A DNA stretch of 64,000 nucleotides, from contig JANQJW010000018.1 in the NCBI GenBank assembly GCA_028281445.1, positions 64,001 to 128,000 on the forward strand. Direction: 5' to 3'. Under the pieces are notes generated by a model. It had not been told where the DNA came from and did not search any database. It worked only from the letters and a program-made list of their open reading frames with translations. Position numbers and translations under genes: made by a program. Shown here piece after piece: positions 27,199 to 34,716 of this stretch. Each line of letters opens with the position of its first letter. Position 1 is the stretch's first letter. Source of the DNA: Planctomycetota bacterium. Its GTDB lineage: Bacteria; Planctomycetota; PLA2; JAEUHO01.

Positions 27199-28647
27199 AT
27201 GCAACTTCGCATCTGGCTCATCGTGGCACTCGTGCTGCCGACCGCCTACGCACCGGGATGTAGCGGGTCCGACGCACCGGCCGACCGCATGGGCATGCCG
27301 GACCGGGCGTTGCCCGCAACCGCAACGTACCGCCACGCGGGGGAGCGCAGCTACGCGGCCCGCGCCGCGCGGGCCAACCCGTACGCCGGCGCGAGCGGGG
27401 CCAGCGCAGCGGCAACGAGCCAGTACCCGATCGACCTGCCGACCGTGCTGCGCCTTGCATCCGGTCAGAACCTCGACGTGGTCTTCGTGCGCCAGAAGGT
27501 GCGCGAGGCGCACGCCGAGATGCAGCAGGCCGGCCAGTGGATCGTGCCGGTGATCAGGCCGTCGACGCGGTTCCAGCGCGTGGACGGGAACGTGCAGGGG
27601 ACCCAGGGCGGCGTCTTCGACGTCAGCAAGAACAACGCATTCCTCGGCGGCGCCGTCTACGCGGACTGGGAGCTGAGCGAGACGATCTTCAACCAGCTCT
27701 CGGCCTTCCGCCGCCATCGGGCGGCGTGTCACGCCTCCGATGCTGCGATGAACGACGCGATCCTCGCGGCGGCCGAGGCCTACTTCGAGCTGTTGCGCGG
27801 GCAGTCCGCGCTGGCCATCGCGGACCAGTCGCTCGCGACCTACGAGCGCCTCACGAAGGAAACGCAGGCGCAGGTGGACGCCGGCGGTGGGTTCCGCGGC
27901 GAGGTGCTGCGCGCACGTGCGCAGGTCAATCACGCGAAGGTCCTGCAGCGCAAGGCCGACGAGGAGCGACTCGTCGCGGCGGCTCGTCTGCGCGAGCTGC
28001 TCAACCTGCCGAGCCACGTCGAGCTCTACGCGTCGGAGGCGGCGCCCGCGAAGATCGAGATGATCGATCCGAATGCGCCGGAGGAGCAGCTCATCGGCGA
28101 AGCGATGCGCGGCCGTCCCGAGCTCGCCGAAGCGCGGATGCTGGCGCAAGCGGCGAAGGCCGACAAGGACAAGACGACGTACGGTCCGTGGCTCCCCACG
28201 GTGCGCGCCGGCTGGGAAGGCGGCGGCTTCGGCCACAACTACGGCAGCCTCGGCGGTTCGTCCAACGTGGGCGTCGGGCTCGAGTGGAAGGTCGGCCCCG
28301 GCGGCATCGGCGACAAGGCCCGCACGAACGCCGCGGTTGCCAGAGAGCGCCAGCAGTGGGTTCGCTTCAACAAGGCGCGCCAGATGGTCGTGCGCGACGT
28401 GGCGAGTGCCAAGGCGGAGGCCACGACGCGTTCGGAAGCGATGCAGGCCGCCGAGGTCGGTGTGAGCGAGGCGCAGGAGGCTTTGGAGCTGTTCCAGCAG
28501 CGCACGCAGATCGGTGTCGGGCAGCCGCTCGATGCCATCGTGGCGCAGGAGATCCTGATCACGGCCCAGACGGACTACCTGGACGCGGTGATCGGCTACA
28601 ACAAGGCGCAGATGCGCTTGTTGCGTGCGTTGGGAAGGCGGCCGTAG
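27199..28647 (+). CDS. TolC-family outer-membrane efflux channel
   Basis: The 482-residue protein has a signal sequence ending near APGC, so it may be a lipoprotein. A Gly/Ala-rich linker follows, and then two outer-membrane-factor repeats. Typical elements are LPTVLRLASGQNLDVVFVRQ, AAEAYFELLRGQSALAIADQ, ARLRELLNLP and the second-half AKADKDKTTYGPWLPTVRAG. The C-terminal helix ends LDAVIGYNKAQMRLLRALG. It completes the tripartite efflux system. An AAGGAGG site lies six bases before the ATG, nine bases after the adaptor stop. Confidence 0.92.
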   Translation: MQLRIWLIVALVLPTAYAPGCSGSDAPADRMGMPDRALPATATYRHAGERSYAARAARANPYAGASGASAAATSQYPIDLPTVLRLASGQNLDVVFVRQKVREAHAEMQQAGQWIVPVIRPSTRFQRVDGNVQGTQGGVFDVSKNNAFLGGAVYADWELSETIFNQLSAFRRHRAACHASDAAMNDAILAAAEAYFELLRGQSALAIADQSLATYERLTKETQAQVDAGGGFRGEVLRARAQVNHAKVLQRKADEERLVAAARLRELLNLPSHVELYASEAAPAKIEMIDPNAPEEQLIGEAMRGRPELAEARMLAQAAKADKDKTTYGPWLPTVRAGWEGGGFGHNYGSLGGSSNVGVGLEWKVGPGGIGDKARTNAAVARERQQWVRFNKARQMVVRDVASAKAEATTRSEAMQAAEVGVSEAQEALELFQQRTQIGVGQPLDAIVAQEILITAQTDYLDAVIGYNKAQMRLLRALGRRP

Positions 28648-28670
28648 GAAACGGACGCGCTCCGTGACAC

Positions 28671-28700
28671 GCGGACGGGCACAAGGCCCGTCCCTACATG
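28671..28700. repeat. Dispersed palindromic repeat, copy 1
   Basis: A 30-base sequence consists of GC, the hairpin GGACGGGC-ACAAG-GCCCGTCC and the tail CTACATG. It is repeated exactly at 44908-44937. It lies between two converging genes, at the end of the efflux operon, and might also act as a transcription terminator. Confidence 0.85.
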
Positions 28701-28719
28701 ACCCTGCGTCTCCTCCGCG

Positions 28720-29634
28720 CTACGTGAACAAGGGGAGTTGATTGGGATCGTCGGGCGGCGGCATTCCGCGCGCCGCGAGCACCGTGTTGCGCATCAGCAT
28801 GGCGACCGTCACCGGACCGACGCCGCCGGGCACCGGCGTGATCGCGGCGACCTTTTTCGAGACGCCCTCGAAGTCGACGTCACCCACGAGGCGCATGCGG
28901 CCGGGGCCCTCGTCGGACGGCACGGCGTTGATGCCGACGTCCACGACGGTCGCGCCGGGCTTGACCATATCGGCGGTGATCAACCCCGCCTTGCCGACGG
29001 CAACGACGAGGATGTCGGCCTGACGCGTGTGTGCGGCGACGTCGGCGGTGTACTTGTGGCACACGGTCACCGTGGCGTTCTTCGCGAGCAGCAACAGCGC
29101 GGCCGGCTTGCCCACGATCTCGCTGTGCCCGACGACGACCGCTTGCTTGCCCTCTACCTGCACGCCGCTCGTGTCGATCAACGCTAGGGCTGCGAGCGCC
29201 GTGCACGGCAGCAGGCCGTAGCGCGCCCAAAGCAGCCCGCCGATGTTCTCGGGGTGCACGCCTTCGACGTCCTTGGTCGGGTGGATCTCGTGCTGCAACG
29301 ACCGCGTCGGCAGCCCGGCGGGCACCGGGAGCGACAGCAGGATGCCGGAGACCTCGCGGTCCTTGTTCAGCTCGCGCAGCGTCTTGCGAACGAAGGCTTC
29401 GGTCGAGTCGCCGGGCAGAGTCTTCAGCTCGAAGTCGAGCTTCCACTTCTCGGCGCCGCGACGCTGTCCGCGGATGTAGGCGGCGGACGCTTCGTTCTCC
29501 CCGACCTGCACGACGACGAGACGGGGCTTGCGTCCGGCTTCGATGAGCGAGTCGACCTCGGCCTCGAACTCTTCACGAATCGAATTCGCGAGGGCGCGTC
29601 CGTCGAGCAATTGCGGTTCGGTGGCAGATGACAT
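28720..29634 (-). CDS. folD: FolD-family methylenetetrahydrofolate dehydrogenase/cyclohydrolase with altered active site
   Basis: FolD interconverts 5,10-methylene-, methenyl- and 10-formyl-tetrahydrofolate. The 304-residue length and overall match are good: PVPAGLP, HPENIGGLLWARYGLLPCT, VVVGHSEIVGKPAALLLL (NAD(P) site), VVDVGIN and ITPVPGGVGPVTVAML. However, three residues of the catalytic site are changed. The Lys of YxxxK is Gln57 (YIRGQ, with Tyr53 kept), the Gln of QLPLP is Ser101 (SLPVP), and the second Asp of DVDG is Glu124 (DVEG). The gene may therefore lack one or both classic activities or use another one-carbon substrate. The ATG follows TATGCT by nine bases and there is no ribosome site. 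Confidence 0.88.
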   Translation of the reverse strand: MSSATEPQLLDGRALANSIREEFEAEVDSLIEAGRKPRLVVVQVGENEASAAYIRGQRRGAEKWKLDFELKTLPGDSTEAFVRKTLRELNKDREVSGILLSLPVPAGLPTRSLQHEIHPTKDVEGVHPENIGGLLWARYGLLPCTALAALALIDTSGVQVEGKQAVVVGHSEIVGKPAALLLLAKNATVTVCHKYTADVAAHTRQADILVVAVGKAGLITADMVKPGATVVDVGINAVPSDEGPGRMRLVGDVDFEGVSKKVAAITPVPGGVGPVTVAMLMRNTVLAARGMPPPDDPNQLPLFT

Positions 29635-29643
29635 GGGACCGGG

Positions 29644-29649
29644 AGCATA
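29644..29649 (-). promoter_or_regulatory. Putative -10 box (TATGCT) of folD
   Basis: TATGCT on the minus strand ends nine bases before the folD ATG. It is back to back with the rhomboid gene's box 21 bases away. Confidence 0.45.
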
Positions 29650-29670
29650 ATGTGATCCCCCGTGCGCTGG

Positions 29671-29676
29671 TAGGCT
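29671..29676 (+). promoter_or_regulatory. Putative -10 box (TAGGCT) of the rhomboid gene
   Basis: TAGGCT ends six bases before the GTG start at 29683 and predicts a leaderless mRNA. Confidence 0.5.
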
Positions 29677-29682
29677 GAGCTT

Positions 29683-30564
29683 GTGGGCGTTCACAACCGC
29701 GACTACATGCGTGCCGGCGACGGACGCCATGCCTTCTGGGCGCCCGGCCGGGCGACCTGGTGGATCATCGGCGTGAACGCCGTTCTGTGGTTCGTCTACG
29801 CCAGCGCGGCGAACAGCCGGGGCAATCCGTTCGAACCCAACGCTGTTGCCGTCTTCATCCATGGGCAGCTGCTCCTCCACACGTCGGACGTGTTCGCGTC
29901 GGGGAAGGTATGGCAGCTCTTCACGGCCATTTGGTTCCACGCGCCGGAGTACGTCGGCCACGTGTTCTGGAACATGCTGCTTCTGTTCTTCTTCGGCCGG
30001 ACGGTCGAGGCGCACCTGGGGTCGCGGCGCTACTGGTGGCTCTACATCGGCGGCGGCCTGGCGTCGACCGTCATCGGGACCGGGTACGCCTATCTGACAG
30101 GCAATCACGGCGTGGCCCTGGGCGCATCCGGTGCGGTGTACGCGGTCCTCACCTGGCTCGCCTTTCGCGAACCCCACCGGACAATCCTGCTGTTCTTCGT
30201 TCTGCCGGTGCCCCTCTGGGTACTCGTCGGCGTCTTCATGGTGGGCAGCGAAGTCGTCAACGTCGCGGTCCTGCGCCTCGAGAGTCTCTCGAGCGTCGCC
30301 CACCTGGCCGGGGCAGCATGGGGCTGGCTCTTCTACGCGCGCTTTGCGCGGTATGCCGCAGTCAAGGCGAAGGGGCCGGGTGCGTGGTTGGCGAAGAAAC
30401 GCCGCGAACGCGAAGCAGCGCAGGAAGAGCGAGGCCGCGAGGAAGCGGGCGTTGTGAAGGCCGACGTCGACCGGCTGCTCGCCAAGATCAGCGACGAGGG
30501 CATCGAGGCCCTGACCGAAGAGGAGAAAGCCTTCCTCCAAGAGGCCTCGAAGCGCTACAAGTGA
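29683..30564 (+). CDS. Rhomboid-family intramembrane serine protease
   Basis: The 293-residue protein has about six transmembrane helices. It carries the full active site: HVFWNMLLLFFFG (the HxxxN of helix 2), GASGAVYAV (nucleophilic Ser near residue 150) and AHLAGAAWGW (catalytic His). Rhomboids cut membrane proteins within or near their transmembrane helix. After the membrane domain comes a basic linker (about 230-255), then a short C-terminal domain, VDRLLAKISDEGIEALTEEE, that is often attached to rhomboids in planctomycetes. The start is GTG, six bases after TAGGCT. Confidence 0.92.
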   Translation: MGVHNRDYMRAGDGRHAFWAPGRATWWIIGVNAVLWFVYASAANSRGNPFEPNAVAVFIHGQLLLHTSDVFASGKVWQLFTAIWFHAPEYVGHVFWNMLLLFFFGRTVEAHLGSRRYWWLYIGGGLASTVIGTGYAYLTGNHGVALGASGAVYAVLTWLAFREPHRTILLFFVLPVPLWVLVGVFMVGSEVVNVAVLRLESLSSVAHLAGAAWGWLFYARFARYAAVKAKGPGAWLAKKRREREAAQEERGREEAGVVKADVDRLLAKISDEGIEALTEEEKAFLQEASKRYK

Positions 30565-30586
30565 GCCGAACCTCGGAGCCCGCCGC

Positions 30587-31030
30587 GTGACCCAGACACC
30601 CAATCCGGTCGTGAAGGCGTTCCTCGTCTGCGATCAGATCATCCACGATGCCCAGACCGGCAAGAAGTCGCTGATCGGCGTCTTCCACGAGCTCCGAGCC
30701 GAGCGCTTCCCGGCTGTACACCCCGTCCTGTGGATCTACGCCAACCTCACGGACGCGCGCGGCCGCTACACGTTCGAGATCCGCTTCGTCGACATGGAGC
30801 GCAACAACGTGTTGGGCAAGGGCACGCCACCCGAGATCTCGATCCCCGGCCCGCTGCAGACGACGGAGCTGTCTGCCCAGCTACGCAACATCCAGCTTCC
30901 CGCCCCGGGCACGTACGAGTTCCACCTGCTCGTGAACGACGACCTCATCGCGACGAAGGCGATCCGCGTCGCCGGTATCGAGGGCATGGAGTCGCCGGGC
31001 GAAACGACGATGGGGGAAGAGCCGGCGTAG
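30587..31030 (+). CDS. DUF6941-like protein
   Basis: The 147-residue product starts from GTG, 22 bases after the rhomboid stop. It begins with a segment of the type FLVCDQIIHDAQTGKKSLIG and continues with a predicted beta-sandwich (YANLTDARGRYTFEIRFVD, then LPAPGTYEFHLLVNDDLIAT). This pattern, a small 'what the datum is for' N-terminus followed by a C2-like sandwich, matches a conserved family of unknown function found widely in Planctomycetota. It has no signal peptide, so it is probably cytosolic. The family name is given from memory and should be checked. Confidence 0.75.
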   Translation: MTQTPNPVVKAFLVCDQIIHDAQTGKKSLIGVFHELRAERFPAVHPVLWIYANLTDARGRYTFEIRFVDMERNNVLGKGTPPEISIPGPLQTTELSAQLRNIQLPAPGTYEFHLLVNDDLIATKAIRVAGIEGMESPGETTMGEEPA

Positions 31031-31045
31031 CGCCGTCGCGCGGTC

Positions 31046-31228
31046 CTACCACCCGCTCTTCGAATAGCCGGCGAGCACGGCCGCCCCGATCGGCGCCGCG
31101 ACGATGGCGGCGCCCAGGACCCCCCGGGCCACGTCCCGGTCGGTGGGGGCACTGCTGCACCCGGAGAAGAGGAGGACGGCGAGCGCGCAGACGGCGGCTC
31201 GCGCGATGCGCGGCACGTTCGTTCTCAT
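31046..31228 (-). CDS. Very small lipoprotein
   Basis: The 60-residue product MRTNVPRIARAAVCALAVLL has a lipobox FSGC near residue 24. A short glycine/alanine-rich helix (GVLGAAIVAAPIGAAVLAGY) could insert in or lie on the membrane. The ATG at 31228 is preferred over one eight codons upstream because GAGGGATCGAA precedes it. It converges with the DUF6941-like gene. The function is unknown. Confidence 0.6.
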   Translation of the reverse strand: MRTNVPRIARAAVCALAVLLFSGCSSAPTDRDVARGVLGAAIVAAPIGAAVLAGYSKSGW

Positions 31229-31333
31229 TTCGATCCCTCGCTGTGCCGGCAAAGCGAGCGTACCAGCCCTTGCGAAGTCGTCTCTGCGAAAGTCCGTTGA
31301 ATCGCCGAGCGTCCAAGGCGCGGAGGCGAAGAC

Positions 31334-31903
31334 ATGGTCCGCATCTCAGGTCGCGCCGCGCTCGCGGTGCTCGGCGCAGGGTTCCTAGTCGTGCTCACCG
31401 CCGCGATGAGTCGGGGGAGCGAGGAACAACGCGCCCTCCAGTTCCAGGTGCTAGAGCACTCGGTAGCTAGCAACCTCGGGCGGACTCTTCGATGCGTCTT
31501 CGAGGACACGCCCGGTCTTCAGGTCGCCGTTGACGATCGCACGAACAAGCTGATCCTGCGGGGCACGCAGCGCTACCTCGCCCAGGCCGAAACGCTAATC
31601 ACACACCTGGACGTTCCGGTCTACGCCTGCGAGACGCCTACGGACACAGTCCTCCTGAAGCACCGTCGAGGTGCGGAGCTCGCAAGACTGCTACAGGACA
31701 TTGCGCAGCAGTCGCGGGTCTTTGGAAGGAGGGACGCTGACGCACAGGTATCTGCGCCTTGCAGCCTGCGACCGTCTTTCGAGAACGACCCGAAGCCGGC
31801 AATCGCGTGGGACGAGCATACGAACGCGCTCATCGTGGCGGGGAGTAGCTTCCAACGTTGTGCCATCAAGCGGCTCGTGGAGGCGCTCGACATCGAGCCG
31901 TGA
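31334..31903 (+). CDS. Secreted protein with two secretin N-domain-like repeats
   Basis: The 189-residue product has an N-terminal hydrophobic signal or anchor (about 8-26). Two repeats resembling the short N1/NolW domains of secretins and type II secretion GspD follow. The first contains VAVDDRTNKLILRGTQRYLA and ends THLDVP, and the second contains IAWDEHTNALIVAGSSFQRC and ends ALDIEP. No secretin barrel follows, so it is a stand-alone N-domain protein. It may bind another envelope component. A CGGAGG site lies before the ATG. Codon use looks a little less GC-biased than its neighbours. Confidence 0.72.
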   Translation: MVRISGRAALAVLGAGFLVVLTAAMSRGSEEQRALQFQVLEHSVASNLGRTLRCVFEDTPGLQVAVDDRTNKLILRGTQRYLAQAETLITHLDVPVYACETPTDTVLLKHRRGAELARLLQDIAQQSRVFGRRDADAQVSAPCSLRPSFENDPKPAIAWDEHTNALIVAGSSFQRCAIKRLVEALDIEP

Positions 31904-31934
31904 TCGACAGCCTGGGGCGGCGTCCTGGAGTGTT

Positions 31935-32077
31935 GATGGCGCACGCTGCGGGCTGCATGGGGGTAGGGCGAAGTCTCGGCGCAGCCAAGTCGAGCCTGTA
32001 GGAGGCGGCGGCAGCCCCCCCCTCACAATGAGAAGCGAGTGTGCGCTTTGCGCCACCAGGCGAGCGCACGAGTTATC
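31935..32077. repeat. Tandem 143-base repeat, copy 1, near tRNA-Val
   Basis: The unit starts GATGGCGCAC and contains GGCTGCATGGGGGTAGGGCG, GCGCAGCCAAGTCGAGCC and GGCGGCGGCAGCCCCCC. It then reads AGAAGCGAGTG, followed by a GCGC-TTT-GCGC hairpin and CACCAG. By eye about four fifths of it is shared with copy 2. Inverted repeats GGCTGC (31951) / GCAGCC (31981) are kept in both copies. It lies in a 509-base stretch without a protein gene. Confidence 0.8.
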
Positions 32078-32217
32078 GATGGCGCACACTGGAGGCTGCA
32101 TGGGGGTAGGGCGAGATATTGGCGCAGCCAAGTCGAGCCCGTAGGGGGGCGGCGGCAGCCCCCCTGGAGTCAGAAGCGAGTGGGCGCCTTGCGCCCACCA
32201 GCGTGAGCGAAGCGAGC
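32078..32217. repeat. Tandem 140-base repeat, copy 2, with tRNA acceptor-end palindrome
   Basis: This copy begins exactly where copy 1 ends. It keeps GGCTGC (32094) / GCAGCC (32124) and has a GGGGGGC...GCCCCCC hairpin. It also has a perfect hairpin GTGGGCGC-CTT-GCGCCCAC at 32180-32198. TTGCGCCCACCA at 32189-32200 is identical to the 3' end of tRNA-Val. It pairs with TGGTGGGCGCAA at 32220-32231, the acceptor end of the tRNA fragment that follows. Confidence 0.8.
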
Positions 32218-32219
32218 GA

Positions 32220-32246
32220 TGGTGGGCGCAACAGGATTTGAACCTG
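32220..32246 (-). pseudogene. Fragment of a tRNA-Val 3' half
   Basis: Read on the minus strand, 27 bases cover the T-arm, the acceptor end and CCA, and differ from the intact tRNA-Val at 32413-32489 by one base. Upstream on that strand the homology breaks, apart from CACACGCATGAG (32313-32324), the 3' half of the anticodon arm. A GC-rich insert of about 65 bases separates the two. No acceptor 5' strand or D-arm is present, so it is not a functional tRNA. Confidence 0.75.
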
Positions 32247-32412
32247 CCCGCCCTCTCGAAGCCTTCGCCGGCTCAGGCTTCTCGCGCCGCTGCGGCGGCG
32301 CCGGGCGCGAAGCTCATGCGTGTGCTCCGGTCGCGCTCGGGCACACTGGATCGTGCGACCCTCCGAGCGCATGCTTCACCGAACCCGCTCACTTCGGTCG
32401 GTAACCGGTAGA

Positions 32413-32489
32413 TGGTGGGCGCAACAGGACTTGAACCTGTGACCTCATGCGTGTGAAGCATGCGCTCTAGCCAACTGAGCTATGCGCCC
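32413..32489 (-). tRNA. tRNA-Val (anticodon CAC)
   Basis: On the minus strand the acceptor GGGCGCA pairs with TGCGCCC and the D-arm is GCTC/GAGC. The anticodon stem CATGC/GCATG encloses TTCACAC (CAC), the T-arm is ACAGG/CCTGT with loop TTCAAGT, and CCA is encoded at 32415-32413. Confidence 0.97.
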
Positions 32490-32564
32490 CGAAGTTCAGG
32501 GTCGGAAGCCTAGCACTTCCCTACCAGGGGCCCAAGCGATGACATCCATCCGACGGCGAGCCCG

Positions 32565-32570
32565 TACTCT
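32565..32570 (+). promoter_or_regulatory. Putative -10 box (TACTCT) that selects the GTG at 32578
   Basis: TACTCT ends seven bases before GTG 32578. It lies inside the frame if the upstream ATG at 32539 were used, and so argues for the GTG as the real start. Confidence 0.4.
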
Positions 32571-32577
32571 GGGCCTC

Positions 32578-34716
32578 GTGCAACGCTCCGCCGTCCATCG
32601 CCTGCTGCTCCTGGCCCTGCTCGGGCTCAACGTCTGGGTGTTCGCCGGTGTCCTGCCGGGGGTCCTGCCGGCGCGGGAACCGGCGCCCGCCGCGGACCGC
32701 GACGCCGTGCCGCGCATGATCGTGCTCGTCTTCGACGGCGTCGACTACCGCATGGCCAAGGCGTACATGGAGGCCGGCAAGCTCCAGAACCTCGCGCGGC
32801 TCGCGCGCACCGGGGGCTTCCACCGGCTCATGAGCGAGCTGCCGCCCGAGTCCCCCGTGGCGCTCGCGAGCATGCTCACCGGCGTCAATCCCGGAATACA
32901 CCGGCTGTTCGACTTCGTAGGGCGCGGCTTCGACGACCGGCCCGAGAACGGCATGGTCGAAATCGTGCGCGCTCGCCTCGTCGGGCGCGTGCCCGTGCGC
33001 CCGCCGCGGATCCGCTCCCGACTCAAGGCACCGACGTTCACGGAGCTGTGCTGGAAGGCCGGCTACTCGGTGCTCTCACTGCGCCAACCGCTGCTCTTCC
33101 CGGCGCCGCACCGGCCCGGCGCGCTCATGACCACGGGGCTCGGCACGCCCGACCTCGCCGGATCCGCCGGCTTCTACTCGATCTACTCGGACCGCCTGCG
33201 CTTCGAAGAGGGCAACACGATCTTCGGCGGCATGCGTGTCCCGCTGAACGCGACCGAGGGCGCCACGCACTACGACACCTTCGTCTGGGGGCCGCAGGAT
33301 CCGTCACTCGGGCTCGGCCGCTTGGGCGAGCGCCAGCGCGCCAAGGTACCCATGCGCGTCGAACCGGCCAGTGAAGAGGGGCGCCGCGGCGTACGCCTCG
33401 TGCTGCAGGGGGAGTCGGCGTTCGTCCCCGAGGGCGAGCGCAGCGCGTTCTTCTCGGTCGAGTTCCCGCTCAACACGATTCCGACGCGGTCGCTGCCGGG
33501 CATCGTGCGCTTCGAGGTGCTCAACGTCAGCCCGATCGAGCTGCTCATGGACCCCGTGCAGATCGATCCGCGCGCGCCGATCCTTTCGCTCTCCACCGAG
33601 CCCGGCTACGGCAAGCAACTCTGGGAACAGTACGGGCCCTACGAGACGACCGGCTGGCGCGAACAGACGTTCGCGCTCAACGACCGCTTCCAGGACGACG
33701 AAGGGTTCCTCCGCGATCTGCTCGAGGACCTCGACCAGGGTGCGCACACGCTGCTCAGCGAGATGAAGCGCGTGCGGAAGGGACACAAGCGTCCGGCGCG
33801 CTGCGTCTTCTACACGTTCACCGCTACCGACCGGGCGTGTCACTGCTTCTATCGCCACCGCGACCGCGGACATCCCGCGCACGATCCCGCGGCGCGCTTC
33901 GCCAAGGAAGATCCGATCCTCACGGTGTTCGAGCGCATGGACAAGATCGTGGGCGACGTCGTGGCGCAGCTCGAGGAGGACGACGTGCTGCTCATCGCGT
34001 CGGATCACGGCTTCCAGACGTGGCGCTGGGAGGTCCAGGTCAACCAGTGGCTCGTCGACAACGGCTACCTCGTGCTGACAGAGGACGCACGCGAGAAGAA
34101 CCTCACCAACTTCTTCGGCGGCGCGAGGGAGAGTGACGGCGTGGACTGGAGCAAGACCCGCGCGTTCGCGCTGGGGCTCGGGCAGGTCTACCTCAACCTG
34201 AAAGGCCGGGACCGCGTGGGGGTCGTGGATCCGTCCGAGAAGCGCGCGTTGATGGAGGAGCTGAAGACGGCGCTCGAAGGCCTCAAGAACCCATACCTCA
34301 CCGACGAGGACCGCCGCGACGGCATCCCCGAGAAGTGCATCCGCGAAGTCAGCATCCTGGAGGACGTCTGGGACTTCGGAGACGCCGAGCCGCCCGCGCA
34401 CGTTCCGGATCTCCAGATCGGCTTCGAGAACGGCTACCGCATCTCGTGGCAGACCGCCCTTCTGGGCGGCATGAAGGCGCGCGGCGACGTCTTCAAGAAG
34501 AACCTCTGGCCGTGGTCGGGGGATCACTGCAGTACGCATCCCGATCTCGTGCCCGGGATCCTCTTCAGCAACCGTCCGATCCCGCGGCCGCGGGCACGGC
34601 CGTACCATGTGCGGGACATCGCCGCGACGGTGCTCGCCCACTTCGGGCTGGACCGGAGCCACCTGCGCGGTGAGTCGCAGCCGATTCCCCTGATCCCTCT
34701 CGGAGCGTCCCGATGA
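32578..34716 (+). CDS. Membrane-anchored type I phosphodiesterase/nucleotide pyrophosphatase-like protein
   Basis: The product (712 residues from this start) has a hydrophobic N-terminal anchor (HRLLLLALLGLNVWVFAGVL). An alkaline-phosphatase-superfamily domain of the PF01663 type follows. MIVLVFDGVDYRMAKAYMEA supplies the first metal Asp. PPESPVALASMLTG carries the probable Ser nucleophile, and SDHGF with downstream His residues supplies the second metal site. The substrate is unknown; related planctomycete proteins are annotated only as alkaline phosphatase family. The GTG at 32578 follows TACTCT by seven bases and is preferred to ATG 32539, which has no ribosome site. The stop overlaps the next ATG (ATGA). 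Confidence 0.85.
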   Translation: MQRSAVHRLLLLALLGLNVWVFAGVLPGVLPAREPAPAADRDAVPRMIVLVFDGVDYRMAKAYMEAGKLQNLARLARTGGFHRLMSELPPESPVALASMLTGVNPGIHRLFDFVGRGFDDRPENGMVEIVRARLVGRVPVRPPRIRSRLKAPTFTELCWKAGYSVLSLRQPLLFPAPHRPGALMTTGLGTPDLAGSAGFYSIYSDRLRFEEGNTIFGGMRVPLNATEGATHYDTFVWGPQDPSLGLGRLGERQRAKVPMRVEPASEEGRRGVRLVLQGESAFVPEGERSAFFSVEFPLNTIPTRSLPGIVRFEVLNVSPIELLMDPVQIDPRAPILSLSTEPGYGKQLWEQYGPYETTGWREQTFALNDRFQDDEGFLRDLLEDLDQGAHTLLSEMKRVRKGHKRPARCVFYTFTATDRACHCFYRHRDRGHPAHDPAARFAKEDPILTVFERMDKIVGDVVAQLEEDDVLLIASDHGFQTWRWEVQVNQWLVDNGYLVLTEDAREKNLTNFFGGARESDGVDWSKTRAFALGLGQVYLNLKGRDRVGVVDPSEKRALMEELKTALEGLKNPYLTDEDRRDGIPEKCIREVSILEDVWDFGDAEPPAHVPDLQIGFENGYRISWQTALLGGMKARGDVFKKNLWPWSGDHCSTHPDLVPGILFSNRPIPRPRARPYHVRDIAATVLAHFGLDRSHLRGESQPIPLIPLGASR

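Noticed and set aside
31904..32412. Prophage or integrative island at tRNA-Val
   Set aside because: The tRNA fragment looks like an attachment-site duplicate, but no integrase or phage gene lies on either side within the window.
32482..32577. Longer N-terminus for the phosphodiesterase-like protein
   Set aside because: The extension overlaps the tRNA-Val gene or lacks a ribosome site, while the GTG at 32578 has a correctly spaced TACTCT box.
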